Shown here: one piece after another, positions 13,884-20,902 of the stretch
How positions within the stretch are numbered: the first letter of the stretch is position 1
How the letters are laid out: each line of letters opens with the position of its first letter
Origin: a virus
IMG/VR virus record: IMGVR_UViG_3300038451_000690
Span: 1 to 25,846 of that record
Direction: 5' to 3' (one strand)
Length of the DNA: 25,846 bases
Position numbers and translations under genes: made by a program
Notes under the pieces: generated by a model
Databases searched by the model: none
Seen by the model: only the letters and a program-made list of their open reading frames with translations
Told to the model about the DNA's origin: nothing

Positions 13884-13918
13884 CCGGCCGCGATTGGTCC
13901 ATCCGGTTAAGCTATTCG

Positions 13919-14056
13919 ATGCCAGACATTGATTGCAGCGACATCGCCCCCGGCTTTGTTCAGTGGCCGGGGGCAGGTGGGGACCAAAACGGCATAGTGC
14001 CGGTTACGACCAAAACGAACAGGGTAATTTACCTTCAATGGACCTGGAGGTTTTGA
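13919..14056 (+). CDS. Possible 45-residue protein upstream of the holin gene
   Basis: An ATG at 13919 opens a 45-codon frame ending with TGA at 14054-14056, three bases before the holin-like ATG. The product starts MPDIDCSDIAPGFVQWPG and ends VIYLQWTWRF, with four Trp-Gly/Trp-rich turns and no membrane segment. There is no good ribosome binding site. A perfect 9-bp hairpin lies within the frame. The composition looks protein-like, but without homologs this remains uncertain. Confidence 0.3.
   Translation: MPDIDCSDIAPGFVQWPGAGGDQNGIVPVTTKTNRVIYLQWTWRF
13946..13974 (+). promoter_or_regulatory. Perfect 9-bp hairpin upstream of the holin-like gene
   Basis: GCCCCCGGC (13946-13954) and GCCGGGGGC (13966-13974) pair perfectly around an 11-base loop. 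No T-run follows. It lies about 85 bases before the holin-like start codon and could delay or tune expression of the lysis genes. Confidence 0.6.
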
Positions 14057-14058
14057 AA

Positions 14059-14346
14059 ATGGGCTATATCAAGCAATTAATCGAACTTGTCTATTACTAC
14101 CGTGACGACGCGAAGCACGGCAAACCCTACTGGCAAGATCCTGCATTTATCGGCCTGATGGTCAGTCTCCTGGCGACGATCCTGGCCAAGTATGCCGGAG
14201 TGAACATCGACAGCGATCTGCAGTTGAAAATCGTTGGAGCGGCAACCGGGATCGGCGTGGCGCTCTCACCCCATACCGGTCTCAAGAAACTTTCTCCGCC
14301 GGCGCCCAAGCCTGCCGAAACCCATGACCTTGGCTCGTTGAGCTGA
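14059..14346 (+). CDS. Holin-like membrane protein
   Basis: This 95-residue protein starts at ATG 14059 with GGAGG 8 bases upstream; an ATG 21 bases earlier lacks such a site. Residues 1-28 are amphipathic (IKQLIELVYYYRDDAKHGKPYW). A membrane segment spans about 29-46 (AFIGLMVSLLATILAKY) and a second hydrophobic helix about 57-70 (KIVGAATGIGVALS). The C-terminus is polar and Pro-rich. Size, two membrane segments and position directly before the muramidase gene agree with a holin that times lysis by opening the inner membrane. Holins have no sequence signature, so the call rests on context. Confidence 0.65.
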   Translation: MGYIKQLIELVYYYRDDAKHGKPYWQDPAFIGLMVSLLATILAKYAGVNIDSDLQLKIVGAATGIGVALSPHTGLKKLSPPAPKPAETHDLGSLS

Positions 14347-14358
14347 AAGGGAAAGCTG

Positions 14359-14772
14359 ATGCCTGACTATCCGGAAGATTTCCTGGTTGCGGTAAACGAT
14401 CTCATCGACAATTGGGAGGGGGGTTACGTAAACGATCCCAAGGACCCCGGCGGGGAGACCAGGTACGGGATCAGCAAGCGCTCCTATCCCAATGTGGATA
14501 TTAAGACGCTAACCCGCGACGGAGCGATCACGCTCTACTATTACGATTACTGGCTTGGGCCTCACATGGAAAAAATAGATCCGGCCATGCGCGCCAAGGT
14601 CTTCAATATGGGGGTTCTCGTGGGACCACAGACGGCCAAAAATCTGGCGATAGGCTGCCATAACCTCGATGAGTACCGCCAGGTCTGCAAGAAACACTTT
14701 GAGGCTATCGTCATCAGGCACCCCGTCTGCGCGAAGTATCTGAGGGGTTGGACAAGGAGAGCACTGGCATGA
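14359..14772 (+). CDS. GH108-type endolysin (N-acetylmuramidase), shortened
   Basis: This 137-residue enzyme would cut the peptidoglycan glycan chain during lysis. The GH108 core is intact: catalytic Glu20 in NWEGGYVNDPKDPGGETRYGIS and LYYYDYWLGP (59-68). The C-terminal peptidoglycan-binding part is compressed. VFNMGV (81-86), which normally opens a longer helical domain, is joined almost directly to GPQTAKNL, and the protein ends YLRGWTRRALA. Family members are usually about 165-190 residues, so roughly 30-40 residues seem to be missing from the middle, without loss of frame. No signal peptide is present, so it needs a holin. The stop overlaps the start of the next gene (ATGA). Confidence 0.85.
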   Translation: MPDYPEDFLVAVNDLIDNWEGGYVNDPKDPGGETRYGISKRSYPNVDIKTLTRDGAITLYYYDYWLGPHMEKIDPAMRAKVFNMGVLVGPQTAKNLAIGCHNLDEYRQVCKKHFEAIVIRHPVCAKYLRGWTRRALA

Positions 14773-15011
14773 GCTACATGGAAAACGCCGGGTGGATGCT
14801 CGCAATCAATCTGTTGCTCCTGATCGTGGGGGCCGGCGTAGGTCGGTTCACCGCACAGAAAAACGATTGTTCCAAGTGTGGAATCGCTCAGTTAAAAGCC
14901 GAAATCGTTCGTCTGTGCAACCTCGTCCGGGTGCTCTGCGAAAAGGCCGGAGTGCCGGTAAAAGAGCAGCTCCAAATCGAAAGCCTGGAAGCCGGCAAGC
15001 AGGGAGGATAG
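14769..15011 (+). CDS. Small single-span membrane protein of the lysis region
   Basis: This 80-residue protein starts at ATG 14769 (AAGGAG 9 bases upstream), overlapping the endolysin stop as ATGA. A membrane helix covers about residues 8-25 (GWMLAINLLLLIVGAGVG). The rest includes CSKCG (34, 37) and a helix LKAEIVRLCNLVRVLCEKAGVPVKE. An N-terminal anchor followed by a periplasmic or cytoplasmic helix, directly after the endolysin, would fit an inner-membrane spanin or an antiholin. It is shorter than most Rz proteins and I cannot decide between these. No overlapping Rz1-like lipoprotein frame is evident. Confidence 0.65.
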   Translation: MSYMENAGWMLAINLLLLIVGAGVGRFTAQKNDCSKCGIAQLKAEIVRLCNLVRVLCEKAGVPVKEQLQIESLEAGKQGG

Positions 15012-15015
15012 TAAA

Positions 15016-15795
15016 ATGCCAAGCCAAACTGATATCTGCAACCGCAGCCTCTCCATCGTTGGGACCAGGTCCACTATAGCGGCGCTCACCGAAAACTCGG
15101 CCGAGGCGATTCAATGCTCGCTCCACTACGATTCGGTGTTGCGCGGACTTTTGCGCCTGCATACCTGGAGCTTTGCAAGAAAGCAGGTTTCCGCGGCCAC
15201 GATCTGTGCGGCAGCCGGGATGCCTGAAAATTTGAGCGGCAACCCACCGCTTCCGCTCTACCCCTGGAGCTACGAATACGCGTGGCCGCAGGATTGTGTG
15301 AGATTTCGCAGGATCGAGGTCCCGCCTTCACTGCCTGGAACGGGCGCAACACTCTCCTGGACCGGGAACTATCCTCCGCTCAATGCCGGCTCCGGAATTT
15401 TCAGCGGAGGCGCCAGGCCGACTCCCCCTTTTGGAATATCGACCGACCAAGACGGCGCGGGCAACACCATCAAGGTCATTCTCACCAATCAGGCCCAGGC
15501 GATCTTTATCTACACCGCATTTATCGCCGACCCGAACATGTGGGACGCCGAATTTACCGAGGCCTTCGTCTACATCCTGGCGGCAAGGCTTTGCGGACCG
15601 CTGACGGGCGATAAGACCCTTACGAAGATCTATCTCGCCGAAGCGCAGAACGCAATCCTCCAGGCGAGGCTCGTCGATGCCACGGAATCCCCGGCGAGGC
15701 CCGAGCACACGCCCGACTGGATCAGAGCGCGAGGTTTTACTGGAATGGATGGGGTGAACTGGCTGGAATCGGATCTGTCTAACTTGATCCCTTAA
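15016..15795 (+). CDS. Tail adaptor protein (tail tubular A-like)
   Basis: This 259-residue protein connects the portal ring to the tail nozzle. ATG 15016 follows GGAGG. The N-terminus is typical of podovirus adaptors: DICNRSLSIVGTRSTIAAL, then ENSAEAIQCSLHYDSVLRGLLRLHTWSFARKQV. Later come WPQDCVRFRRIEV and a long helical part DAEFTEAFVYILAARLCGPLTGD with a KIYLAEAQNAILQAR helix. The loop at about 115-145 (Gly/Pro/Thr-rich) is larger than in T7 gp11. It is followed by fibre and nozzle genes, matching the usual tail gene order. Confidence 0.85.
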   Translation: MPSQTDICNRSLSIVGTRSTIAALTENSAEAIQCSLHYDSVLRGLLRLHTWSFARKQVSAATICAAAGMPENLSGNPPLPLYPWSYEYAWPQDCVRFRRIEVPPSLPGTGATLSWTGNYPPLNAGSGIFSGGARPTPPFGISTDQDGAGNTIKVILTNQAQAIFIYTAFIADPNMWDAEFTEAFVYILAARLCGPLTGDKTLTKIYLAEAQNAILQARLVDATESPARPEHTPDWIRARGFTGMDGVNWLESDLSNLIP

Positions 15796-15806
15796 AAGGA
15801 ATCGCG

Positions 15807-16922
15807 ATGCTCACTACGACGCAATCTTATGTGCAGTATCAGGGCAACGGCGTAACGACCGTTTTTCCATACAACTTTCCCATTCCGGCCGCCGGAGACC
15901 TGGTCGTTTCGGTTACGGACAACAATGTCAGTCCCGCGGTATCGACGGTCCTGCAGGCTACGCAATACTCCGTCACCGGGATCGGAAGCCCCGCCGGAGG
16001 CAATGTTACCTACTTGACGCTTCCATCCGGCTGGACGATCACGATTCAGCGGATCGTGGCGTTTCAGCAGAATACGTCTCTTACAAATCAGGGGGCGCTA
16101 TACCCCGCGGTGGTAGAAGGGGCGCTTGATTATCTCACCATGGCGATGCAGCAGCTTGCCGCCGGATTATCCTCCACGGGTCCGATACTGCCGGTCTTTC
16201 TCTCCTCGATGCAAACACTGACGCCTAATTCCGCGACCCCATCTGTAGCGAGTTTGGCCCCGATTTATCGGTCTGCTAATACACTCTCCACCACGATTAC
16301 CAGTTTTGCGGGTTTAACACCTGGATATGCTTTTGCGATCATATTCGGTGACGCAAATACCACCATCAGTTTCGGAGCGGGGATCAAAGGACGCGGTGGG
16401 TCCTCGACCTGGACGCCCCAGGTCGGTGACATCCTTTACTGCGTGAGTGATGGCAGTTTCGTCTACACAATCGATTCGGGCCTCTATGCGAGTCTAGTCG
16501 CCAATACGGCCGCGCAGATCGCCGCTTTTGCCCCTTCCGGTCTCTGGACGCCCTCTCTCACTTTTGGCGGCGCGTCTGTCGGAATGACCTATTCATCGCG
16601 TGGAGGATCATATCAGGTATTAGGCAAGGTTTGCGTGTGCGCATTTGCATTATCTTTATCCGCAAAAGGTACTTCCACCGGCACCGCAGTGATCACCGGA
16701 TTGCCCGTTGCCGCGATGGGTTACGGGGGTGTGGGGGGAAATATTGTGACATCGGATGCCAACTTTACCGGATTAACTGGTCCGGTAATGTTGGATACCA
16801 CTTACGGGACGACCACTGCCACGATAGGGGATCCGGGAGCCACGGGATTGGGCGGTCTAACCGATAGTTTTTTTACTAACACTACCTATTTGGGCTCAAC
16901 TTTCATGTATTTTATAGCATAA
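15807..16922 (+). CDS. Tail fibre with a T7-type N-terminal anchor
   Basis: This 371-residue protein is the likely receptor-binding fibre. The start ATG 15807 follows AAAAGGA. Residues 1-125 match the tail-attachment domain of podovirus fibres: QSYVQYQGNGVTTVFPYNFPI, DLVVSVTDN, TQYSVTGIGSPAGGNVTYL, ITIQRIVAFQQNTSL, VVEGALDYLTMAMQQL. Residues about 125-371 are Thr/Ser/Gly-rich beta repeats ending in a hydrophobic YLGSTFMYFIA, without an enzyme motif I can see, so this is a plain fibre rather than a spike with depolymerase. It is short; a longer host-contacting part may lie in another gene. Confidence 0.82.
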   Translation: MLTTTQSYVQYQGNGVTTVFPYNFPIPAAGDLVVSVTDNNVSPAVSTVLQATQYSVTGIGSPAGGNVTYLTLPSGWTITIQRIVAFQQNTSLTNQGALYPAVVEGALDYLTMAMQQLAAGLSSTGPILPVFLSSMQTLTPNSATPSVASLAPIYRSANTLSTTITSFAGLTPGYAFAIIFGDANTTISFGAGIKGRGGSSTWTPQVGDILYCVSDGSFVYTIDSGLYASLVANTAAQIAAFAPSGLWTPSLTFGGASVGMTYSSRGGSYQVLGKVCVCAFALSLSAKGTSTGTAVITGLPVAAMGYGGVGGNIVTSDANFTGLTGPVMLDTTYGTTTATIGDPGATGLGGLTDSFFTNTTYLGSTFMYFIA

Positions 16923-16931
16923 GGAGTCTGA

Positions 16932-19790
16932 ATGGCCGTCTCGTTTATTCAGCCTACGTTTGCAGCCGGAGAGATAGCGCCCTCTCTTTACGCCAGGGTC
17001 GACCTTGCCAAATATCACGCGGCGGCCAAGCTTCTCAGGAACTTCTTCGTACTTCCTCATGGCGGGGCATCCAACCGGGCGGGCACTCAATTTGTCGGAC
17101 GGTGTCTCATGTCGGCGTATCCCGTTCATTTGATACCGTTCCAGTTCAATTTGCTTCAGACCTACATTCTGGAATTCGGACACCTTTACATGCGGGTCAT
17201 CATGAACGGCGGGTATGTGCTGGAGCCCACCCAATCTATTTCCTCGATCACGAACGCAAATCCGGGAGTTGTCACGGCGACGGCGCACGGGTATTCAGAC
17301 GGAGACCAGGTCTATATTGCGGGGACCGGAACACGGCTCGATTCGACCCCGGGCAGGCAATACTTCGTCCAGGTCATCAACGCAAACACATTCACGTTGA
17401 CCGACCTCGACGGCAATAACATAAACACCGCGGCCTTCGGGACTTTCAGCCTGAGCAATGCTACGGTTGCCCGAGTCTTCACGCTCCCCACCCCTTACGA
17501 TGGAAACGATGTAGCCCTTCTTAAATGGACCCAGAGTGCCGACACCCTGAGCCTTTGTCATCCGAGTTATCCGCCTTGCGATTTAAGCAGGACGGAGCAC
17601 TGGAACTGGACCCTTACGCAAATCTCTTTTGCCCCAATCCTCTCACCGCCCGCGGGGCTGGGGTTCACAAACGGCGGGAGTGGGAGTTGGAACTACAGTT
17701 ATGTGGTGACGGGGGTTACGCTCACCCCTCCCGATGAATCCCTTGCCTCGACAGCAGCCGGGGGCACCGGCGCACAGCTGAATTCGAATACGGGTGTTGA
17801 AAATAATCTTTCCTGGACGGCTGTAACCGGGGCCACCCAATACCGGATATACAAGGCGAACCCTTCTAAAACCGCACTGCCTGCGGGATGTATGTACGGC
17901 TACATCGGCACGACAAATGCGACGTCCTTTGTCGATACCGAAATCGGGCCGGATTTTACCCAGGCCCCGCCCCAGGGAGCAAACCCTTTCTCAACGGGCA
18001 CGATCTCGGGCGTCGCAGTTTCAAACGGCGGAAGCGGTTATGATAGCAGTGCGGTTTTGGTCGTAAATGATGTCACCGGGGTCGGAGCCGTGCTTACGCC
18101 CACGATCGTAGGGGGCGTCATTCAATCCGTGAGCGTCACTAATGGCGGCAACGGTTACCAGAATCCAACCATTCTAACATCAGGCGCAGGCAGTGGGGCC
18201 GCGGGACATGCCACTATCTCGGCTGGGATATTGGGGGGGAACCCCATTATAAGCGCCGTAGTGACCGCTCCCGGCGGCAGCTACTACGGAAGTGTCAAGG
18301 TCACTTGCCCGGGAGTGACGGGGGTCCATTTCAGAGCTGTCATCTCCAATGGCGCCATCACGGGTGTGAATTGCAGCGGAGTGCCGACTGGCACGGTGGG
18401 ACAGCATGCACTCGTATTTTCCCAGCCCTCCGGGTCCGGCGCGATTTTTACGATAACGGTGACATCGGAAGGTAACTATCCCAGTTGCTGCACCTATTTC
18501 CAGGGACGAAAAATTTTTGCCGGAAGCAACGCATATCCACAGACGGTTTGGGCAACAAAACCCGCCGATTTTAAAAACATGGATATCACCAACCCGTCAG
18601 AGTCCGATGACGCCATAGTCGCGACCATCGTGGCCAGTCAGGTAAACGCCATCAAGTGGATGGTCCCGATGAACGATCTCATTTTAATGACAAGCGGCGG
18701 CGCGTGGAAAATGATCGGAGGTAGTGTAAACAGCCCGGTCGCCATAACACCGAGCAATATCGTCGTAGTCCCCCAAAGCTATACCGGGTGCGCCGACCTT
18801 CCGCCCATTGTCGTAAACTACGACATCCTCTATGTCCAGGCCAAGGGATCGATAGTCCGGGACCTGGCCTATAACTTCTACGCGCAGCTCTATACCGGAA
18901 CGGACATGAGCATCTTAAGCAACCATCTTTTCTTCGGGCATAACCTCGAGAGGTGGTGCTACGCCGAAGAGCCCTTCAAGCAGGTCTGGGCGGTAAGAGA
19001 CGACGGCATCTTGCTGTCATTTACCTACCTGAAGGAGCAAGACGTCTACGCGTGGGCGCATCACGATTCTCCCGGGAATTCGGGAACGGATCGGTTTCTT
19101 TCCTGCGCATCCATTCCCGAGCAGCAAGTAACGGGCATAAATGCCGATTCTGTCTATTTCGTGGTGCAAAGGACATTGCCGGGCGTAAACGGGGGAAATC
19201 CGGTCAAATATATCGAGCGGATGACATCGAGAAATTTTCTTACAAACGGCGTCTCGGATGTAACCAGGGCGTGGTTCGTGGACTGCGGACTGCAGTACAG
19301 CGGACTTGCGACTTCGAGTGTTTCAGGACTCGACCATTTGAACGGGGCGACGGTTTCCATTCTTGCCGACGGAAGCGTTCAGAAGCGCCAGGTAGTGGCC
19401 GGGGGGAGCGTAACCCTTCAGTACCCCGCATCCATCGTCACGGTTGGTCTGCCCTACGTCGCGCAACTCGAGACCCTGTGCCTCGAGCCGGACAGCCTTA
19501 GCATGCAGACGCAGAGCTTTCGGAAAAAGATTCCGGCGGTCATGGTCCGGGTGACAGATACCCGGGGGCTGAAAGTCGGGCCGAGCTTCGATGACCTGGA
19601 CGAGATGAAGGAAAGATCGGCATCGGTTTCAATGGGCGCGGCCGTTGCGCTTTTTACCGGAGATGAGCGCATTCAGATCGATAACAGGTACGTGCTCGAT
19701 GACGATGTGTGCATACAGCAGGACGCCCCGCTGCCCTGCACGATTCTGGGCGTAATTCCCAGCGTTTCAATAGGAGACACTCCGGGATGA
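16932..19790 (+). CDS. Tail nozzle protein (tail tubular B-like) with inserted domains
   Basis: This 952-residue protein forms the tail nozzle. The start ATG 16932 follows AAGGAG. Nozzle sequences lie at residues 1-100 (FIQPTFAAGEIAPSLYARVD, LRNFFVLPHGGASNRAGT) and from about 511 on (GNYPSCCTYFQGRKIFAG, YPQTVWATKPADFKNM, MVPMNDLILMTSGGAWKM). Between them are three insertions: a small beta domain of the FCCH kind (about 103-176, VVTATAHGYSDGDQVYIAG), a fibronectin-like domain (about 236-340, ENNLSWTAVTGATQYRIYKA), and GGSGY-type beta repeats (about 358-510). T7 gp12 is about 790 residues, so the extra length is in these insertions, which probably face outwards. The stop overlaps the next start (ATGA). 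Confidence 0.87.
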   Translation: MAVSFIQPTFAAGEIAPSLYARVDLAKYHAAAKLLRNFFVLPHGGASNRAGTQFVGRCLMSAYPVHLIPFQFNLLQTYILEFGHLYMRVIMNGGYVLEPTQSISSITNANPGVVTATAHGYSDGDQVYIAGTGTRLDSTPGRQYFVQVINANTFTLTDLDGNNINTAAFGTFSLSNATVARVFTLPTPYDGNDVALLKWTQSADTLSLCHPSYPPCDLSRTEHWNWTLTQISFAPILSPPAGLGFTNGGSGSWNYSYVVTGVTLTPPDESLASTAAGGTGAQLNSNTGVENNLSWTAVTGATQYRIYKANPSKTALPAGCMYGYIGTTNATSFVDTEIGPDFTQAPPQGANPFSTGTISGVAVSNGGSGYDSSAVLVVNDVTGVGAVLTPTIVGGVIQSVSVTNGGNGYQNPTILTSGAGSGAAGHATISAGILGGNPIISAVVTAPGGSYYGSVKVTCPGVTGVHFRAVISNGAITGVNCSGVPTGTVGQHALVFSQPSGSGAIFTITVTSEGNYPSCCTYFQGRKIFAGSNAYPQTVWATKPADFKNMDITNPSESDDAIVATIVASQVNAIKWMVPMNDLILMTSGGAWKMIGGSVNSPVAITPSNIVVVPQSYTGCADLPPIVVNYDILYVQAKGSIVRDLAYNFYAQLYTGTDMSILSNHLFFGHNLERWCYAEEPFKQVWAVRDDGILLSFTYLKEQDVYAWAHHDSPGNSGTDRFLSCASIPEQQVTGINADSVYFVVQRTLPGVNGGNPVKYIERMTSRNFLTNGVSDVTRAWFVDCGLQYSGLATSSVSGLDHLNGATVSILADGSVQKRQVVAGGSVTLQYPASIVTVGLPYVAQLETLCLEPDSLSMQTQSFRKKIPAVMVRVTDTRGLKVGPSFDDLDEMKERSASVSMGAAVALFTGDERIQIDNRYVLDDDVCIQQDAPLPCTILGVIPSVSIGDTPG

Positions 19791-20347
19791 AAAAAACAGA
19801 AATCGTTCCGGCACTGATGGAACACGCGGCCCACATCGCCAGCCAAATGAGGCGCGCGGACAGGGAAGAAGTCGCGGCCTGCGGAAAAGGACCTCTTGCC
19901 GCGATAAGCGATTGCCTTATAACGGCAGCGGCCGCCTGGACCGGGCTGGTAGACGACGAACCGGTCTGCATGTTCGGCGTAAGTCCGTCGATCAATTTTC
20001 TAAATGGTGTAGGGATTCCCTGGCTTTTGGGAACGGATAAGATCCGGGAAAATGCCCTTGCGTTCTTACGAAGAAATAAAACCTACGTCGGATTAATGCT
20101 CGACATTTTTCCACGTCTTATCAACTTCGTGGACGTTCGGAACCACCTCGGGATTTTGTGGCTCGTGTGGCTCGGTTTTAGGATAGATAATTCCAGGACC
20201 GTCGACGTGGGCGGATTTCCCTTCTATAGATTTGAAATGGAAAGGCCGCAGTCGAACAGGTCTCAAGGGCGGATCGTAGCCCACGGACCCCGCCAGATGA
20301 TTTTCGGACGATTTTACGAGGCAAAGGAGAAGAGAAATGGGGCTTGA
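19787..20347 (+). CDS. Internal virion protein, Gp13-like
   Basis: This 186-residue protein starts at ATG 19787, overlapping the nozzle stop as ATGA, with TAGGAGA upstream. It resembles the T7 Gp13 family, which shares an acetyltransferase-like (GNAT) fold: AHIASQMRRADREEVAACG, the strand WTGLVDDEPVCMFGVSPS, GVGIPWLLGTDKI, and DVRNHLGILWLVWLGFRID. T7 gp13 is needed for assembling the internal core; the GNAT-like part has no proven catalysis. Gene order (nozzle, Gp13-like, Gp14-like, transglycosylase) matches T7-type phages. It overlaps the next gene by 11 bases. Confidence 0.8.
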   Translation: MKKTEIVPALMEHAAHIASQMRRADREEVAACGKGPLAAISDCLITAAAAWTGLVDDEPVCMFGVSPSINFLNGVGIPWLLGTDKIRENALAFLRRNKTYVGLMLDIFPRLINFVDVRNHLGILWLVWLGFRIDNSRTVDVGGFPFYRFEMERPQSNRSQGRIVAHGPRQMIFGRFYEAKEKRNGA

Positions 20348-20891
20348 TCCTGTAAGCCTTGGAGTCATGAGCCTGGTAGCAGGTGTCGCGGGCGCGGGTA
20401 TGCAGGGGTACTCCCAGTACCAGGCGGCAAACTATAACGCCCAGGTCGCGGCCAATAACCAGAAGATCGCACAGCAAAACGCGGGCATCTCGCTTCAGCA
20501 GGGAACGATCGCAGAGGAAAACCAGCGGCTTAAAACAGGCGGCATGATTGCGGCCATCGATACTCAGCAGGCGGCATCCGGGATACAGACGAATTCGGGG
20601 TCCGCGTTGAACGTGCGATCGAGTGCCGCGGAAACCGGGGAGCTGGACGCCCTGACCATCCGGTACAATTCCCAGCTTGCGGCTCGAAATGAGATGCAGG
20701 CAGCTTCGAACTTCGGTGCGCAGTCGAGTCTTTACGGGGCCGAGTCGGGATGGGCCATTGATAATTCGATTCTCGGAGGGGCGTCATCGGTTTCCGATAA
20801 GTGGCTGAAATATCAGCAGACGGGGGTACTCGGCGGCGGTAATGCGGGCGACGCGGCCATGTCAAGCGTCTATTATCCCTGGATGAATTAG
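20337..20891 (+). CDS. Internal virion (ejection) protein, Gp14-like
   Basis: This 184-residue protein starts at ATG 20337 behind AAAGGAGAAGAG. The N-terminus has a hydrophobic glycine-rich stretch (VSLGVMSLVAGVAGAGMQGYSQYQAANYN), then a long Gln/Ala/Asn-rich coiled segment (AQVAANNQKIAQQNAGISLQ), a DTQQAASGIQTNSGSALNV turn, and a second helix. This layout is typical of podovirus internal proteins that enter the outer membrane as the first part of the ejection channel. The position between Gp13-like and transglycosylase genes supports the call; sequence identity to T7 gp14 itself is likely low. Confidence 0.75.
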   Translation: MGLDPVSLGVMSLVAGVAGAGMQGYSQYQAANYNAQVAANNQKIAQQNAGISLQQGTIAEENQRLKTGGMIAAIDTQQAASGIQTNSGSALNVRSSAAETGELDALTIRYNSQLAARNEMQAASNFGAQSSLYGAESGWAIDNSILGGASSVSDKWLKYQQTGVLGGGNAGDAAMSSVYYPWMN

Positions 20892-20902
20892 GAGCTAACC
20901 AA

